A stretch of DNA of 64,000 nucleotides from positions 241,306 through 305,305 of the forward strand of contig NZ_NXGB01000004.1 of the NCBI RefSeq assembly GCF_002850605.1, written 5' to 3'. The translations under genes were made by a program, and so were the position numbers. A model generated the notes under the pieces. That model was not told where the DNA came from. It searched no databases and saw only the letters and a list, made by a program, of their open reading frames with translations. Source of the DNA: Pasteurella oralis. Its GTDB lineage: Bacteria; Pseudomonadota; Gammaproteobacteria; Enterobacterales; Pasteurellaceae. Below, one piece after another: positions 61,950 to 64,000 of this stretch. Position 1 is the stretch's first letter; each line of letters begins with the position of its first letter.

Positions 61950-63401
61950 GTGCGAATATTGTCGATCATCCGAATTGTCGGTATCTTAGTTATGTGCTTT
62001 TCTATTACTATGTTAGCACCTGCTTTTGTTGCATTATTATATGGTGATGGTGGTGGTAAAGCATTTGTACAAACTTTCGTAATGAGCTCAATTGTAGGGT
62101 TATCTTTATGGTGGCCTTGTCATCATCATAAAGAAGAATTGCGTTCTCGAGATGGCTTTTTTATTGTTGTTGCATTTTGGCTTGTATTAGGTAGCCTTGG
62201 CGCCATTCCTTTCATGCTATTTGAAAAGCCTGACCTTACTTTATCTGGCGCTTTTTTTGAATCTTTTTCTGGTCTAACAACTACTGGTGCAACCAATATC
62301 ACAGGATTGGACAATTTACCAAAAGCTATTCTATTTTATCGCCAACTATTGCAATGGATGGGCGGAATGGGAATCATCGTATTGGCAGTTGCGATTATCC
62401 CTCTTTTAGGGATTGGGGGTATGCAACTATATCGTGCTGAAATGTCAGGACCGCTGAAAGATCAAAAAATGCGTCCACGTATAGCAGAAACGGCTAAAAT
62501 TTTATGGTTTATTTATACTTCTCTTACTGTTCTTTGTGCATTAGCTTATTGGTTAGCTGGTATGTCAGCATTTGATGCAATTAGCCATAGTTTTTCTACA
62601 GTATCTATTGGTGGCTTTTCTACTCATGATGCAAGTATGGGATATTTCAATAATAGTGCAATTAATATTATTACAATTGTATTTTTACTTATTTCTGCTT
62701 GTAATTATGCATTACATTTTGCCGCATTTTCAGAATTAAAACGTGGTAAATCACTTAAAATATATCTACGTGATTCAGAATTTAAGTTTTTTATCAGTTT
62801 TCAGACTGCACTTATTGTGATTTGTTTTCTCTTTCTTTGGTGGAGTGGACATGAAAATAGCTTAGAGCAAGCAGCTTTCCAAGCAGTATCTATTTCAACA
62901 ACAACAGGATACACCACAGCTGATTTTGCACATTGGCCTTCTTTCATTCCTATGCTTTTATTATTTTCATCTTTTGTAGGAGGATGTGCAGGATCTACAG
63001 GAGGAGGTTTAAAAGCGGTAAGAATTTTGATTTTATCATTACAGTGGAATAGGGAAATCAAACGCTTTGTACATCCAAACTTAGTTTATCCAATTAAATT
63101 AGGGCGTAATATTGTGCCTGAACGAGTTTTAGAAGGAATTTGGGCGTTTTTTTCTGCTTATGTTTTTGTTTTTATAGTCTGTTTATTTGGTGTCATTGCT
63201 TGTGGTGTTGATATTTTTGATGCTTTTAATGCAGTTGTTGCTTGTTTAAATAATTTAGGACCAGGTTTGGGACAAGTAAGTAGTAATTTTGTTAATATTC
63301 CTGATGGTGCTAAATGGATTTTAACTTTCGCTATGATTTGTGGCCGTTTAGAAATTTTTTCATTACTTGTTTTATTTAGTCCTGCTTTCTGGAAAGAATA
63401 A
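61950..63401 (+). CDS. trkH: Trk potassium transporter membrane subunit TrkH
   Basis: Potassium channel-like subunit that works with TrkA. 483 residues and about ten to twelve membrane segments. Selectivity-filter regions of the four repeats can be seen ([42 protein letters not shown]). The start is GTG after AGAGAG; translation overlaps hemG by one base (TAATG). Confidence 0.95.
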   Translation: MRILSIIRIVGILVMCFSITMLAPAFVALLYGDGGGKAFVQTFVMSSIVGLSLWWPCHHHKEELRSRDGFFIVVAFWLVLGSLGAIPFMLFEKPDLTLSGAFFESFSGLTTTGATNITGLDNLPKAILFYRQLLQWMGGMGIIVLAVAIIPLLGIGGMQLYRAEMSGPLKDQKMRPRIAETAKILWFIYTSLTVLCALAYWLAGMSAFDAISHSFSTVSIGGFSTHDASMGYFNNSAINIITIVFLLISACNYALHFAAFSELKRGKSLKIYLRDSEFKFFISFQTALIVICFLFLWWSGHENSLEQAAFQAVSISTTTGYTTADFAHWPSFIPMLLLFSSFVGGCAGSTGGGLKAVRILILSLQWNREIKRFVHPNLVYPIKLGRNIVPERVLEGIWAFFSAYVFVFIVCLFGVIACGVDIFDAFNAVVACLNNLGPGLGQVSSNFVNIPDGAKWILTFAMICGRLEIFSLLVLFSPAFWKE

Positions 63402-63913
63402 TGAAAACATTAATTTTATACTCAAGTCGAGATGGACAAACTAAAAAAATAGCTGAATATATTGCTTCGTGTTTACTAGGCGATGTTAGTATTGAAGCAT
63501 TAACAGAAAATATACAAATTGATAGTTTTGATAACATCATTATTGGTGCATCAATACGTTATGGACATTTTAATTCACTACTTGATAAATTTGTCAAAAA
63601 ACATACCGCACTTTTAAATCAAAAACGAACAGCATTTTTTGGAGTGAACTTAACTGCACGTAAAGAAGGTAAAGATATGCCAGAAACAAATGTTTATGTG
63701 AGAAAATTTTTTTTGCGTAATCAATGGCAACCAACTTTAAAAGCAGTATTTGCCGGAGCATTGTTTTATCCTCGTTATAATTTTTTTGATCGTATGATGA
63801 TTCAATTTATTATGAGAATAACAGGGGGTGAAACGGATACAACGAAAGAAGTTGAATATACAAATTGGAATAAAGTAAAAGATTTTGCAGAACAGTTTAA
63901 TGTAATGAAGTAA
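63401..63913 (+). CDS. hemG: Protoporphyrinogen IX dehydrogenase (quinone) HemG
   Basis: Flavodoxin-fold enzyme that oxidises protoporphyrinogen IX with menaquinone as acceptor in haem synthesis. 170 residues. FMN loop LYSSRDGQTKKIAEYIAS, GASIRYGHFNSLLDKFV, and the extra HemG-specific segment RKFFLRNQWQPTLKAVFAGALFYPRY. An uptake core lies at 63605-63613. Start overlaps the trkH stop. Confidence 0.94.
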   Translation: MKTLILYSSRDGQTKKIAEYIASCLLGDVSIEALTENIQIDSFDNIIIGASIRYGHFNSLLDKFVKKHTALLNQKRTAFFGVNLTARKEGKDMPETNVYVRKFFLRNQWQPTLKAVFAGALFYPRYNFFDRMMIQFIMRITGGETDTTKEVEYTNWNKVKDFAEQFNVMK

Positions 63914-64000
63914 TCAGCATCAACGATTCGTTGTATGGGGATATTTTGATAAAAGCCACTTTTCGAATGTGATACACTCCTTAATAACAGATAATATTAT
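63914..64000. promoter_or_regulatory. End of window after hemG
   Basis: In E. coli hemG is followed by an rRNA operon. Here TTGATA (63947-63952) with a nearby GATACACT could be a promoter for whatever lies beyond. No rRNA sequence is present in these 87 bases. Confidence 0.25.

Noticed and set aside
63914..64000. Start of an rRNA operon
   Set aside because: Synteny with E. coli suggests it, but no rRNA sequence or boxA is visible before the window ends.

Overview
The window is chromosomal DNA from a gammaproteobacterium of the family Pasteurellaceae. The clearest sign is the DNA-uptake core AAGTGCGGT (or its complement). I found about 31 exact copies by eye, many of them in intergenic hairpins. 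This is the Hin-type uptake signal used by Haemophilus, Pasteurella, Aggregatibacter and Avibacterium relatives. AT-rich codon use, the mioC-oriC-mnmG-rsmG-atp gene order and the protein families agree. I cannot name the species from sequence alone.

Layout. 1-5 kb: greB, a secreted-type esterase whose signal peptide is cut off by a one-base frameshift, satP-like acetate transporter, and adhE with a well-placed FNR site. 5-15 kb: a four-gene ABC importer operon (binding protein, two different ATPases, one fused permease) divergent from a PgtC-PgtB-PgtA-like periplasmic sensor, histidine kinase and response regulator; the two operons probably form one sense-and-import unit. 15-21 kb: yeiH, the folate-branch genes pabA / pabB-pabC, ridA, and a gcr-type membrane protein flanked by two copies of a degenerate intergenic repeat. 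21-29 kb: the complete maltose/maltodextrin regulon malGFE / malK-lamB-malM around a shared promoter region with CRP sites. 29-31 kb: a DUF4153 membrane protein.

31-39 kb is the accessory region: a two-partner secretion / contact-dependent-inhibition-type locus on the minus strand (fhaC-like transporter, an fhaB/cdiA-like exoprotein gene broken by a frameshift, an immunity-protein candidate), followed by a decayed second toxin-tail plus immunity pair. Each immunity copy is followed by the same ~163 bp repeat. 39-45 kb: DUF924 and PEBP-family genes, a relBE toxin-antitoxin pair between two direct repeats, a CydDC-like heterodimeric ABC exporter and an EamA transporter.

45-64 kb is conserved core: gyrB, glpX, zapB, mioC, the replication origin oriC (four good DnaA boxes, AT-rich 13-mer-like repeats, many GATC), mnmG, an unusual thioredoxin-like gene, rsmG, the complete ATP synthase operon atpIBEFHAGDC behind a perfect CRP palindrome, then tusA, yigZ, trkH and hemG. 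No tRNA, rRNA, CRISPR array, prophage or intact insertion sequence was recognised.
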